15,619 nucleotides of DNA, taken from contig CAKSKB010000030.1 of the NCBI GenBank assembly GCA_934464705.1, forward strand, positions 1-15,619. The letters are read 5' to 3'. The notes under the pieces are model-generated. The model was not told the DNA's origin. It searched no databases and saw nothing but the letters and a program-made list of their open reading frames with translations. The position numbers and the translations under genes are program-made. Position 1 is the stretch's first letter. The number at the start of each line of letters is the position of its first letter. This stretch comes from an uncultured Clostridia bacterium. Lineage in GTDB: Bacteria > Bacillota > Clostridia > HGM11514. Of this stretch, positions 9,149 through 15,619 are shown in pieces.

Positions 9149-10434
9149 GTCTGAAAGCCGTTTCCTATTTTATCCGCTTTATATAAATCCTTAAACATTT
9201 CTTCTTGGAATATATCGTAAAAATCATCAAAAGTTTTTGCTTTTATAATATCGTCGCTTTTGTCAAAGAATGTGTTTTGAACGCATCTGACGATATTCAT
9301 CGGGTCAAAGCCAAACACAATTCCGCCCGGCAGCGCAATTTCGTTACATCCGATCATTGTGTAGTTTACAGCCTTTTTATATGAAAGCCCCGTATATTTC
9401 ATAAGGCCTTTTATGCGCGGCTCATCATTGACAAATGCAATGCGTTTGTTTGCGTCCTTCCGCTCGCAATCCATCATATAACGCAAAACCTCATGCGGCG
9501 TTTTGGAAGTCCGGCGAAGCGAAATTTGCGGAATCCATGTCGGCAGCTCCATGAGAGAATCAACTATCAATTTTGACAGCTCGTTGAACCCGTCCTCGCC
9601 GTTTTCAAGATATCCTCCGACACAAAAATGCGATTCGCCGCCTCGGTAAAACCTGTCGGAGGAAATATGTATTCTCGCTTGCAGCATCAAAAATAATTCC
9701 TGCAAATATCCGGCTGCTTCGTCACGGTTCATATAGCCGCTTTCCGTGTCTTTTTTGTAAAAGGGATATAAGTATCGGTCGATTAAACCTATACTGTCCG
9801 GAACCAAACTGTAGGAAATATACAGCGACAATACCGCCTCGTAAAAATTCGTTGCAGGTTTTTTCGGGACAATTTTAAGCGCCTTAGATAATCTTTCAAG
9901 ATTTGATTTATATTTGGGATTTTGTGTGGCTTTGGAAACCGTCAGTGCTTTTTTTGAGCATTTCTCCGCCCAATCAATGAACGCGTCGCAGATGTCGGAT
10001 TGAGTCTCCAAAAACTGTACGGCTTTTTCATCTCCGGCATGATTTTTTATTGATTTTTCGATTTCCTCTTTAATGCCGATTATGCCGCCGTTAATAATTT
10101 TCCCAAAATCCCCTGCGGAATGCTGCCACTCAAATGTAAGCAGATTGTCAACAGGCTTGTTATAGAAATTGCTGCAAGCTGCTGCGAAATTCGCATGTCC
10201 CGACCTTCCGAAAATATCTCCTTCAACGCTGCCGTCAAATACAATAAGCCCCGTCAGGCAGGTTTCGGGGAGAATCAGCGGTTCCTGGTTTCTTATATAC
10301 TCGCACACTCTTTTACAGGACATTTTAATGGGCGGCAGAAACAAATCGCATCTGTCATATTCCGTCTTTACAGGATTAACATACATCTTTCCCGAAACGG
10401 TTTTTTTAATAAGCTTTTCTATTCTTTCATTCAT
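9121..10434 (-). pseudogene. Glycyl radical enzyme (PFL/dehydratase superfamily), N-terminal fragment
   Basis: 437 residues of open frame, of which about the last eight (VGNRELNP) come from the inserted element before a stop. The catalytic thiyl cysteine is C363 in the family GCxE motif (MIGCNEIALPG), with E365 as the conserved acid. Other GRE landmarks are QHSAGDFGKIINGGIIG and YRGGESHFCVGGY. Removing the 282-bp element joins this frame to the C-terminal fragment and gives 705 residues, with the radical Gly at 681; that is short compared with the roughly 750-850 usual for pyruvate formate-lyase and GRE dehydratases. The start is ATG 10434 with AGGGGA upstream, 18 nt after the dehydrogenase gene. 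The substrate is not recognisable; membership in the diverse PFL/glycerol-dehydratase-like group is all I can support. Probably inactive in this strain. Confidence 0.88.
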
Positions 10435-10452
10435 TTTATTTATTCCCCTGTG

Positions 10453-11184
10453 TTATCTTATTGAATATCCGCCGTCAATAATAACCGTTTCGCCGCATAT
10501 CATCTTTGCGTCCTTGCTTAAAAGATACATCGCAAGCTCGGCAATTTCATCTGTCGCCGCAAATCTTCCGTAAGGAACTCTGTCATGCTTCATTGAATCA
10601 CCTTCATGCCAGTTATTCATTTCGGTTGCAACGGGGCCCGGCGCAATACCGTTTATTGTTATACCGTCGGGCGCAAACATTTTTCCCCAGCCGCGCGTCA
10701 GCCCGGTTGCAAGAATTTTAGAACCTCCGTATGCGCCGTAGATCGGCTCTTCGCCGGCTACCGATGTGATGTTCAGAATATTTCCGTTAATATTATTCTT
10801 AAGCATGTATCTGACAGACGCCTGCATTGTAAAAAACACCGCGCTCGCGTTGACATTTATAACATCCTGCCACTCTTTCGCCGTTGTGTTTAAAAGACTT
10901 TCTTTATCCCATTCATCTCTTTGCGCAAAAATTCCGGCATTGTTCACAACAATGTCCAAACCGTCAAGCATAGCGGCAGCTTCGTTTATCTTTTCCTCAG
11001 CCTTGTCAAATTCCGATGCATCCCATGCCATCGAAAGTGCATTTTCACCCAAACTGTCCGCAACACGTTCAAGCGTTTCGATATTTCGTCCGGTTATAAT
11101 AATTTTATATCCCTTTTGAGATAATTTTTTTGCAATTGCGTATCCTATTCCTCTGCTTGCTCCGGTAACCAAAGCTTTCTTCAT
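10453..11184 (-). CDS. Short-chain dehydrogenase/reductase (SDR, FabG-like)
   Basis: 243 residues, normal for a classical SDR. The Rossmann dinucleotide motif is TGASRGIG at 7-14 and NNAG is at 81-84. The catalytic set is S141 with Y152-GGS-K156, and N112 is a candidate for the conserved Asn. The C-terminus (GETVIIDGGYSIR) is typical. It would reduce a ketone or oxidise an alcohol with NAD(P)(H), in the cytoplasm. The start is ATG 11184, backed by GGAGG 8 nt upstream; a longer frame reaching back to 11295 runs through the promoter and is rejected. It is the first gene of the operon with the GRE and activase, so it probably acts on the GRE substrate or product. A FabG or gluconate-5-dehydrogenase role is possible by sequence style, but the neighbours argue for a catabolic role. 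Confidence 0.9.
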   Translation of the reverse strand: MKKALVTGASRGIGYAIAKKLSQKGYKIIITGRNIETLERVADSLGENALSMAWDASEFDKAEEKINEAAAMLDGLDIVVNNAGIFAQRDEWDKESLLNTTAKEWQDVINVNASAVFFTMQASVRYMLKNNINGNILNITSVAGEEPIYGAYGGSKILATGLTRGWGKMFAPDGITINGIAPGPVATEMNNWHEGDSMKHDRVPYGRFAATDEIAELAMYLLSKDAKMICGETVIIDGGYSIR

Positions 11185-11217
11185 ATTTCTTTCCTCCAAA
11201 AAACAATTGTCATATTT

Positions 11218-11245
11218 ATTATAATACGGATTTTGAAAATGTAAA
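11218..11245 (-). promoter_or_regulatory. Promoter of the SDR-GRE-activase operon
   Basis: On the minus strand, TTTACA (11245-11240) and TATAAT (11223-11218) are separated by 16 bp, 33 nt upstream of the SDR start. It faces away from the AraC gene promoter, with about 40 bp between the two -35 boxes, so one regulator site could serve both. Confidence 0.7.
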
Positions 11246-11284
11246 TGTTTAAAAAAAATATTTGTTTTGAACGGACATTTTTTC

Positions 11285-11313
11285 TTGAAAATCAAAAAAA
11301 TATATGTTATAAT
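11285..11313 (+). promoter_or_regulatory. Promoter of the AraC-type regulator gene
   Basis: TTGAAA (11285-11290), a 17-bp spacer and a perfect TATAAT (11308-11313). The leader to ATG 11435 is about 115 nt, long for this region, and shows no structure that I recognise as a riboswitch. Confidence 0.75.
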
Positions 11314-11434
11314 ATTTATATCGATGGTATCCGTGCTCGGAATTTATGAAAACATAGAATCGGTGTGAAGCAAGCCCATTTGCGGCCTGCACGTAGGATA
11401 CAATAAAATAAAGCTGTGAGCGGGGGGAATGTAA

Positions 11435-12238
11435 ATGCAGACCGAAGCGGCGGTATATACTGATGACGCAGTGTTTTTTCATGATACATTAACATATGAA
11501 AAGCCGTTTGTTTCCGTAAAACCCAGAAATCATGACAGCTTTGCATTTGTTACAGACGGAACACTTGCATATGAAAAACAGGGAAAGACCGTTTATATAA
11601 ACAAAGGGCAGATCGCATATATAGCGAAAGGGTCGATAGACAAAAGCAGCGCCGGCTCATGCGATTTCGTTTCATATATTGCGGTCAATTTTAATTTTGA
11701 TGAACGCAACGATTTGCCAAATCATAAGCTTCCTTTCAGGACGGTTTGTTCCGACCGAAATGCATATAAATATGAAAAATTGTTTCAAAAAGCCGTTAAT
11801 GAATACAGCCTCAATCTGCCCGGTTCACGAATGATTTGCAGCGGGATTTTACGCCAAATAATAGGTATGCTTTACAATGACCTCGCATTTGACGGCATCA
11901 ATTATAAAACGGCGAATAAAATTGCAGCTGCACTTGATTATCTGGACCGGAATTATAATCGTTCGGATTTGAAAATAAGCAAACTTGCGGAAATAACAGG
12001 TGTGAGCGAAAAGCATTTCAGACGTTTGTTTTTTGATATATACAAAAAGAAACCGCATGAATTTTTAAGAGATTTTCGTTTGAACAAGGCAGAACTGTTA
12101 ATATTGAACACCTCAAAGCAGATTTCCGATATTGCATTCCAATGCGGTTTTTCCGATGTGTATTCGTTCAGCCATTGTTTCAAAAAGAACTATGGCGTTT
12201 CGCCGACGGATTACAGAAAAAATCAGGCTTACATATAA
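11435..12238 (+). CDS. AraC-family transcriptional regulator
   Basis: 267 residues. The N-terminal half (about 1-150) is a cupin-like sensor with the pattern HDSFAFVTDGTLAYE, as in sugar-responsive AraC proteins. The C-terminal ~100 residues hold the two helix-turn-helix motifs: LKISKLAEITGVSEKHFRRLF, and the AraC signature region ending ISDIAFQCGFSDVYSF, FKKNYGVSPTDYR. The start at ATG 11435 follows a GGGGGGAA ribosome site 7 nt away. It is divergent from the SDR-GRE-activase operon, the usual layout for a local activator responding to the pathway substrate, often a sugar or polyol. That link is inferred from position only. Confidence 0.92.
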   Translation: MQTEAAVYTDDAVFFHDTLTYEKPFVSVKPRNHDSFAFVTDGTLAYEKQGKTVYINKGQIAYIAKGSIDKSSAGSCDFVSYIAVNFNFDERNDLPNHKLPFRTVCSDRNAYKYEKLFQKAVNEYSLNLPGSRMICSGILRQIIGMLYNDLAFDGINYKTANKIAAALDYLDRNYNRSDLKISKLAEITGVSEKHFRRLFFDIYKKKPHEFLRDFRLNKAELLILNTSKQISDIAFQCGFSDVYSFSHCFKKNYGVSPTDYRKNQAYI

Positions 12239-12298
12239 ATGGGCTGCCTGTGTATAACCTTGCCGTTTTGACCTCTGAAGCATCTTGTTTTATGCAAT

Positions 12299-12346
12299 AA
12301 AAACGGAGTGCACTATGTGAAATCGGGACTTAAAACGTTTGTCTGA
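12299..12346 (+). repeat. Dispersed repeat, copy A
   Basis: This 48-bp stretch matches 13370-13417 at 37 of 48 positions. In one frame both copies read KNG(V/I)HYVK(S/L)GL(K/R) and then reach a stop codon at the same place. It lies in the 207-bp gap between the AraC gene and the XRE gene, with no open frame of useful length upstream. It could be the decayed end of a gene or a small dispersed element. An 8-bp inverted repeat (CGTTTGTC 12336-12343 with GACAAACG 12357-12364) overlaps its end. Confidence 0.5.
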
Positions 12347-12393
12347 TGCGCGAACGGACAAACGGTATAATATATAACGCAACAGCGAGTTGC

Positions 12394-12422
12394 TTGACCC
12401 CCTAAAAACAATCTGTTATAAT
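12394..12422 (+). promoter_or_regulatory. Promoter of the XRE/zinc-ribbon gene
   Basis: TTGACC (12394-12399), a 17-bp spacer and TATAAT (12417-12422), only 23 nt before ATG 12446. It should give a short leader carrying the AGGGAGG ribosome site. Confidence 0.8.
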
Positions 12423-12445
12423 GTAATGGCAGGGAGGTGCTTTAT

Positions 12446-13213
12446 ATGAACACAAAAGAAGTAATATACGAGCTTCGCACTAAAAACGGTATGTCGCAGG
12501 ATGAGCTTGCAGAAAAAATATTTGTTACAAGGCAGGCCGTTTCACGCTGGGAAAACGGAGAAACAGTTCCGAATACGGAAACGCTGAAACTGCTTTCCAA
12601 ATTATTTGATGTTTCGATTAATACGCTTTTAGGCTCGCCGAGACAGCTTATCTGTCAATGCTGCGGAATGCCGCTCGGAGACGATGCAGTCCTCGGCAGG
12701 GATAACGACGGCGCACTTAATGAGGATTATTGCAAATGGTGCTATTCCGACGGAACTTATACCTATAACAATATGGATGATCTGTTTGATGTCTGCGTCA
12801 AAAATATGGCAAACGAAAATTTTACGGAGGAACAGGCCCGTTCTTATTTGAGGGAGCTGCTTCCGAAATTAGATTATTGGAAACGTTATGATGAGCTCAG
12901 CGATAACGGGCAGTTTGAGGAATTTAAACAGCAGCTGATGAACGAAATAAACGAACTTCACATAGAAGGAATGCCAAAGGTTGAAAAATTAAACGCCCTT
13001 GCAGGAGAGTTTGTCAATCTTGAGTATATGCTGCCAAGCGGCAATTCGGTGAAATTTTTAGACGACAAAAAGACCTACCTCGGCAATCAGCTCGAATGCG
13101 AATTCGGCGGAGAAAGATGTTTCGGAATTCTTGCAAATATGGATTTTCTGCTTGTATGTACTTATGAAAAAGACGGATTAAACCCCGAGCTGGTATTATA
13201 TAAAAAGAGATAA
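12446..13213 (+). CDS. XRE-family regulator with zinc ribbon domain
   Basis: 255 residues. Residues 1-62 form a Cro/C1-type helix-turn-helix (MSQDELAEKIFVTRQAVSRWENG, then NTETLKLLSKLFDVS). It is followed by a putative zinc ribbon of the Zn_ribbon_2 type with C70-x2-C73 (plus C72) and C96-x2-C99 (YCKWCY, then SDGTY). An acidic helical segment and a C-terminal beta-rich part (YLGNQLECEFGGERCFGI, then LVCTYEKDGLNPELVLYKK) complete it. The start is ATG 12446 with AGGGAGG 8 nt upstream; a GTG three codons earlier overlaps the ribosome site and is unlikely. It is monocistronic with its own promoter. The zinc ribbon could make it a metal- or redox-responsive regulator, or only a structural element; targets are unknown. 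Confidence 0.88.
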   Translation: MNTKEVIYELRTKNGMSQDELAEKIFVTRQAVSRWENGETVPNTETLKLLSKLFDVSINTLLGSPRQLICQCCGMPLGDDAVLGRDNDGALNEDYCKWCYSDGTYTYNNMDDLFDVCVKNMANENFTEEQARSYLRELLPKLDYWKRYDELSDNGQFEEFKQQLMNEINELHIEGMPKVEKLNALAGEFVNLEYMLPSGNSVKFLDDKKTYLGNQLECEFGGERCFGILANMDFLLVCTYEKDGLNPELVLYKKR

Positions 13214-13369
13214 CCGGCTTACGACGAGACTGCGCTGTTATAATGCATTTTGAATAAAATGTCAATCCTTTTTTATTTTTATCAAAAATTTTGTCTCCGC
13301 CTCCGGCAGATGCTTATCAAAATCACAAAACACGTTGCTTTTAATACCAAAAGCGCCGACCACAGCATA

Positions 13370-13417
13370 AAAAACGGAATACATTATGTGAAATTGGGAC
13401 TGAGAAGGTTCGGATAA
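13370..13417 (+). repeat. Dispersed repeat, copy B
   Basis: The counterpart of 12299-12346 in the same orientation, on the other side of the XRE gene. Here the shared reading (KNGIHYVKLGLRRFG, stop) is the end of a 52-codon frame from ATG 13259 that has no ribosome site. The two copies bracket the XRE gene at a distance of about 1.07 kb. Confidence 0.5.
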
Positions 13418-13453
13418 AGCAATATAGGGGAATTAAATATTTCTGAAACATAT

Positions 13454-13486
13454 GAGAGCAAGTATTCAATATGTCTACTTGCTCTC
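13454..13486 (-). terminator. Hairpin after the HxlR gene, possible terminator
   Basis: A perfect 11-bp stem (GAGAGCAAGTA 13454-13464 with TACTTGCTCTC 13476-13486) around an 11-nt loop, 5 nt after the HxlR stop on the minus strand. The downstream minus strand is AT-rich (ATATGTTTC) but has no proper T run, so termination would be weak or assisted. Confidence 0.5.
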
Positions 13487-13491
13487 TCGGC

Positions 13492-13812
13492 TTATATAGA
13501 TTTTTCTTTATATTCCGTACCCCACGCAACCATAGCGTCAAGCACGGGTTTTAAGCTGTAACCCGTTTCGGTCAGTGTGTACTCAACCCTCGGTGGAACT
13601 TCTGCGTAAACCTTTCTTGTCAAAAGTCCCGCATCTTCCATTGAACGGAGATTTGCAGTGAGCACCTTTTGAGAAATGTTTCCGACGGATTTCTTTAATT
13701 CCCCGAATCGTTTGGTACCTTCTAAAAGGTCACGGATAATCAGCACCTTCCAACGGTCGGATATAAGCATAAGCGTTGTTTCAACCGGGCAAGCCGGCAA
13801 GTCCTTTGCCAT
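13492..13812 (-). CDS. HxlR-family transcriptional regulator
   Basis: 106 residues, the usual size for these winged-helix DNA-binding proteins. Family landmarks are C8-P-V-E near the N-terminus, DRWKVLIIRDLLEGTKRF, the recognition region ISQKVLTANLRSMEDAGLL, and the wing RKVYAEVPPRVEYTLTETG. In characterised relatives such as YodB and HypR an N-terminal Cys senses disulfide or electrophile stress; C8 is in that position, so redox sensing is plausible but inferred. The start at ATG 13812 follows a GAGGAGGTG ribosome site. The gene is divergent from the flavin-ferredoxin/macrodomain/sirtuin operon and probably represses it and itself. Confidence 0.92.
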   Translation of the reverse strand: MAKDLPACPVETTLMLISDRWKVLIIRDLLEGTKRFGELKKSVGNISQKVLTANLRSMEDAGLLTRKVYAEVPPRVEYTLTETGYSLKPVLDAMVAWGTEYKEKSI

Positions 13813-13833
13813 ATGTGCACCTCCTCATTCCCA

Positions 13834-13860
13834 AAGTATAATTTGGAAACTAACATACTT
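13834..13860. promoter_or_regulatory. Spaced dyad, possible HxlR operator
   Basis: AAGTAT (13834-13839) and its complement ATACTT (13855-13860) are 15 bp apart, between the HxlR -10 box and its ribosome site. The position suits autorepression, but the region is AT-rich and short dyads arise by chance. Confidence 0.3.
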
Positions 13861-13879
13861 TATATTCTGTATATTCTAT

Positions 13880-13908
13880 ATTATACTCTGCATATTGCAT
13901 TTTGTCAA
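13880..13908 (-). promoter_or_regulatory. Promoter of the HxlR gene
   Basis: On the minus strand a perfect TTGACA (13908-13903) and a perfect TATAAT (13885-13880) with a 17-bp spacer, the strongest-looking promoter of the window. The leader is about 60 nt. Confidence 0.85.
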
Positions 13909-13950
13909 GACCGTTTCCTTTCGGTAACTATGCCACAAATATGTGCGTAC

Positions 13951-13979
13951 TTTACAAAATCGCCCGATGATTTTATAAT
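13951..13979 (+). promoter_or_regulatory. Promoter of the flavin-ferredoxin/macrodomain/sirtuin operon
   Basis: TTTACA (13951-13956), a 17-bp spacer and TATAAT (13974-13979), 25 nt before ATG 14005. It is divergent from the HxlR promoter, with about 42 bp between the -35 boxes. Confidence 0.8.
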
Positions 13980-14004
13980 AGACAGTATGAGGAGGTCTGC
14001 AAAA

Positions 14005-14628
14005 ATGACGGTAATTGAATTTTTCAGAACTGTTTGCGAGGATATACATTCAACGGTTGTTGCCACAGTGGATAAAAATAATCTGCCCGTGACCTGCGTC
14101 ATTGATATTATGGACTATGACAGTGACGGACTGTATTTTTTGACCGCACGGGGCAAAAACTTTTATGACAGATTAAAGGCACACGGTTATCTGTCGCTTA
14201 CGGGAATGAAAGGCAGCGATACTATGCACAGTGTTTCGGCATCTGTTTTCGGATCTGTTCGTGAGATTGGAACAGAACGGCTGAAAACATTGCTGCAAAA
14301 AAATCCGTATATGTATGAAATCTATCCGACCGAGGAATCGCAGAAGGTATTGACAGTATTTCAAATTTATAAGGGCAGCGGCGAAATATTTGACCTGTCA
14401 AAAAAGCCGATTGAGCGTTATCGCTTTACTCTCGGCAATGCGGACGAGGTGAAAAGCGGATATTATATAACAGATAAATGCACAGGCTGCGACGAATGTT
14501 TGACGGTGTGTCCGCAAAATTGTATTGATATAACGGCAGGCAAAGCGGAAATTAATCAAACAAATTGCCTGCATTGCGGCAACTGCTTTGAAGTATGCCG
14601 CTTTGGAACTGTCAGGAAAAGAGGTTAA
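14005..14628 (+). CDS. PNPOx-like flavin-binding domain fused to 2x[4Fe-4S] ferredoxin
   Basis: 207 residues. Residues 1-150 fit a pyridoxamine-phosphate-oxidase-like split barrel, which usually binds FMN or F420 (HSTVVATVDKNNLPVTCVID, then LYFLTARGKNFYDRL). Residues 155-200 form a ferredoxin with two complete clusters: C159-x2-C162-x2-C165-x3-C169-P and C188-x2-C191-x2-C194-x3-C198. The second lacks the usual Pro after the last Cys. The design suggests cytoplasmic electron transfer between flavin and iron-sulfur centres; the substrate is unknown. The start is ATG 14005, with AGGAGG 9 nt upstream and a promoter 25 nt upstream; a longer frame reaching 13813 crosses the promoter and is rejected. 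It is first in the operon, 4 nt before the macrodomain gene. Confidence 0.88.
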   Translation: MTVIEFFRTVCEDIHSTVVATVDKNNLPVTCVIDIMDYDSDGLYFLTARGKNFYDRLKAHGYLSLTGMKGSDTMHSVSASVFGSVREIGTERLKTLLQKNPYMYEIYPTEESQKVLTVFQIYKGSGEIFDLSKKPIERYRFTLGNADEVKSGYYITDKCTGCDECLTVCPQNCIDITAGKAEINQTNCLHCGNCFEVCRFGTVRKRG

Positions 14629-14632
14629 GGCT

Positions 14633-15403
14633 ATGACGCAAAACGAAAGACTGATATTTTTAATCAAATATCTGTTAAGCGAATCCGAAAGGTACCGGGA
14701 TATTGATATTCCGAGTGATATAACGGAACGGAAAAATCTGTTTCGCTCTCTTGTGAATGTCCGCACACCGAAAGCGATTTCGGGCGATTTTGTAAAAATT
14801 CAAGACGAATATTTGAAGTATGAACTTGCGGAAAAAGGCATAGCCGATTCTGATACGCTGCCGTTTGCAGAAAATAAAATCAGCCTGTGGCAAGGCGATA
14901 TTACAACGCTTAAATGCGGTGCGATTGTCAATGCCGCAAATTCCGCATTGCTCGGCTGTTTTGTGCCGTGCCATAAATGTATTGACAATGCGATACACAC
15001 TTTTTCGGGCGTTGAACTTCGGCTTGAATGTGCCGAAATTATGGAAAAGCAGGGTTTTGCGGAACAAACGGGCAAGGCGAAAATCACAAAATCATACAAT
15101 CTGCCCTGCGATTATATTTTGCACACGGTAGGTCCGATTGTAAACGGTCGGCTGACAGAAAAACATTGCACCCTGCTTGCTTCGTGCTATAATTCGTGTT
15201 TGGATTTGGCAGAACAAAATGGAATAAGGTCAATCGCCTTTCCGTGCATATCTACGGGTGAATTTCGTTTCCCGAACGAAAAAGCGGCGGAAATTGCGAT
15301 AAATACCGTGCGTGAAAAATTAAAAACTTCAACTGTTGAAAGGGTGATTTTCAATGTTTTTAAGGACGAGGACAAACGAATCTACGAAAAGCTTCTCGGA
15401 TAA
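14633..15403 (+). CDS. Zn-containing macrodomain protein-ADP-ribose hydrolase
   Basis: 256 residues. An N-terminal helical part (about 1-80, with NVRTPKAISGDF) precedes a macrodomain from about residue 85: QGDITTLKCGAIVNAANSALLG, then C109-FVP-C113-H114-K-C116-IDNAIH, the zinc-binding signature of the SirTM-linked macrodomains (Staphylococcus SAV0325-type). The ligand-binding loop CISTGEFRFP follows. Such enzymes remove ADP-ribose from proteins modified by the partner sirtuin, in known cases on a lipoylated GcvH-like carrier. The start is ATG 14633 with GAGG 8 nt upstream, 4 nt after the preceding stop, indicating an operon. Its 3' end overlaps the sirtuin gene by 50 nt. Confidence 0.93.
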   Translation: MTQNERLIFLIKYLLSESERYRDIDIPSDITERKNLFRSLVNVRTPKAISGDFVKIQDEYLKYELAEKGIADSDTLPFAENKISLWQGDITTLKCGAIVNAANSALLGCFVPCHKCIDNAIHTFSGVELRLECAEIMEKQGFAEQTGKAKITKSYNLPCDYILHTVGPIVNGRLTEKHCTLLASCYNSCLDLAEQNGIRSIAFPCISTGEFRFPNEKAAEIAINTVREKLKTSTVERVIFNVFKDEDKRIYEKLLG

Positions 15404-15619
15404 AATAACACAGCTTGCCGAAAAAATAAGCTCTGCCGACGCAGTTATTATCGGCGCCGGCGCCGGTCTTTCAACTTCTGCCGGATTTACCTACTCCGGC
15501 GAAAGATTCAGCAAATATTTTTCCGATTTCAAAGAAAAATATGGCTTTACAGATATGTATTACGGCGGTTTTTACCCGTATAAAACGCTCGAAGAATATT
15601 GGGCGTATTGGTCGAGATA
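15354..15619 (+). CDS. SirTM-type sirtuin, N-terminal part (cut by window end)
   Basis: The first 88 residues of a Sir2-family protein. The NAD-binding motif is GAGAGLSTSAGFTYSG (residues 35-50), followed by FSKYFSDFKEKYGFTDMYYGG, the style of class M sirtuins that transfer ADP-ribose to proteins rather than mainly deacetylating. The start is ATG 15354 inside the macrodomain gene, in the +1 frame, preceded by AAAGGG 9 nt away; no other start allows the Sir2 motif with a normal N-terminus. The overlap suggests coupled translation of the modifying and the removing enzyme. The C-terminal zinc-binding and catalytic His regions lie outside the window, so integrity is unknown. Confidence 0.88.
   Translation, partial: MFLRTRTNESTKSFSDKITQLAEKISSADAVIIGAGAGLSTSAGFTYSGERFSKYFSDFKEKYGFTDMYYGGFYPYKTLEEYWAYWSR

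Larger units (their letters stand above)
13214..13491. other. Gene-poor stretch between the XRE and HxlR genes
   Basis: About 280 bp with no supported gene. It holds repeat copy B and a hairpin close to the HxlR gene end. A 52-codon open frame (13259-13417, plus) and a 28-codon one (13368-13282, minus, one hydrophobic stretch then RRRR) exist, but neither has a ribosome site. Confidence 0.5.

Noticed and set aside
12336..12364. 8-bp inverted repeat as terminator after the AraC gene
   Set aside because: It has a 13-nt loop, no T run, and starts almost 100 nt after the gene. At most a weak hairpin or operator.
13282..13368. 28-residue minus-strand peptide with a hydrophobic stretch and an RRRR tail, like a small type I toxin
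   Set aside because: No ribosome site before its ATG, no promoter or antisense RNA signal seen, and copy A of the repeat does not preserve it.
13259..13417. 52-codon plus-strand ORF ending in repeat copy B
   Set aside because: No ribosome site, low-complexity start, and only the last ~16 codons have a counterpart. Kept as a repeat, not a gene.
1..15619. CRISPR arrays, tRNA or rRNA genes, prophage genes
   Set aside because: No regularly spaced direct repeats, no cloverleaf or rRNA-like stretch, and no phage structural or integrase genes were seen.

Overview
The window looks like a chromosome segment of an anaerobic, moderately low-GC Bacillota (Clostridia-type, probably gut-associated). The signs are S-layer homology (SLH) anchored surface proteins, an oxygen-sensitive glycyl radical enzyme with its activase, strong AGGAGG-type ribosome sites, TTGACA/TATAAT promoters with 17-bp spacers, and a Zn-macrodomain/sirtuin pair known from Gram-positives. 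A species cannot be assigned from this sequence.

Region 1 (1-7190, plus strand): the 3' part of a large surface protein (start outside the window), then 10 bp later a complete 1865-residue secreted protein. The latter has carbohydrate-binding-like modules, Ig-like modules, a right-handed beta-helix domain resembling polysaccharide-active enzymes, and three C-terminal SLH repeats. Both proteins carry the same kind of binding-like module. A strong intrinsic terminator closes the pair. They probably bind and process a glycan at the cell surface.

Region 2 (7217-12238): a minus-strand operon with a short-chain dehydrogenase, a glycyl radical enzyme (GRE) and a GRE activase, plus a divergent AraC-type regulator. 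Well-formed divergent promoters lie between the regulator and the dehydrogenase. The GRE gene is broken by a 282-bp MITE-like element with imperfect terminal inverted repeats (26 of 30 matching). The element length is a multiple of three, so both GRE halves are in the same frame and a 705-residue enzyme would result without it. The substrate cannot be read from the sequence.

Region 3 (12239-13491): an XRE-type regulator with a zinc ribbon and its own promoter, flanked on both sides by gene-poor DNA holding two diverged copies of a ~48-bp repeat.

Region 4 (13492-15619): a HxlR-type regulator with a conserved N-terminal Cys, divergent from an operon of a flavin/PNPOx-like protein fused to a 2x[4Fe-4S] ferredoxin, a Zn-containing macrodomain ADP-ribosylhydrolase and the start of a SirTM-type sirtuin (cut by the window end). 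The last two overlap by 50 nt. This resembles the reversible protein ADP-ribosylation modules of Staphylococcus and Streptococcus, here next to redox proteins and a possible redox-sensing repressor.
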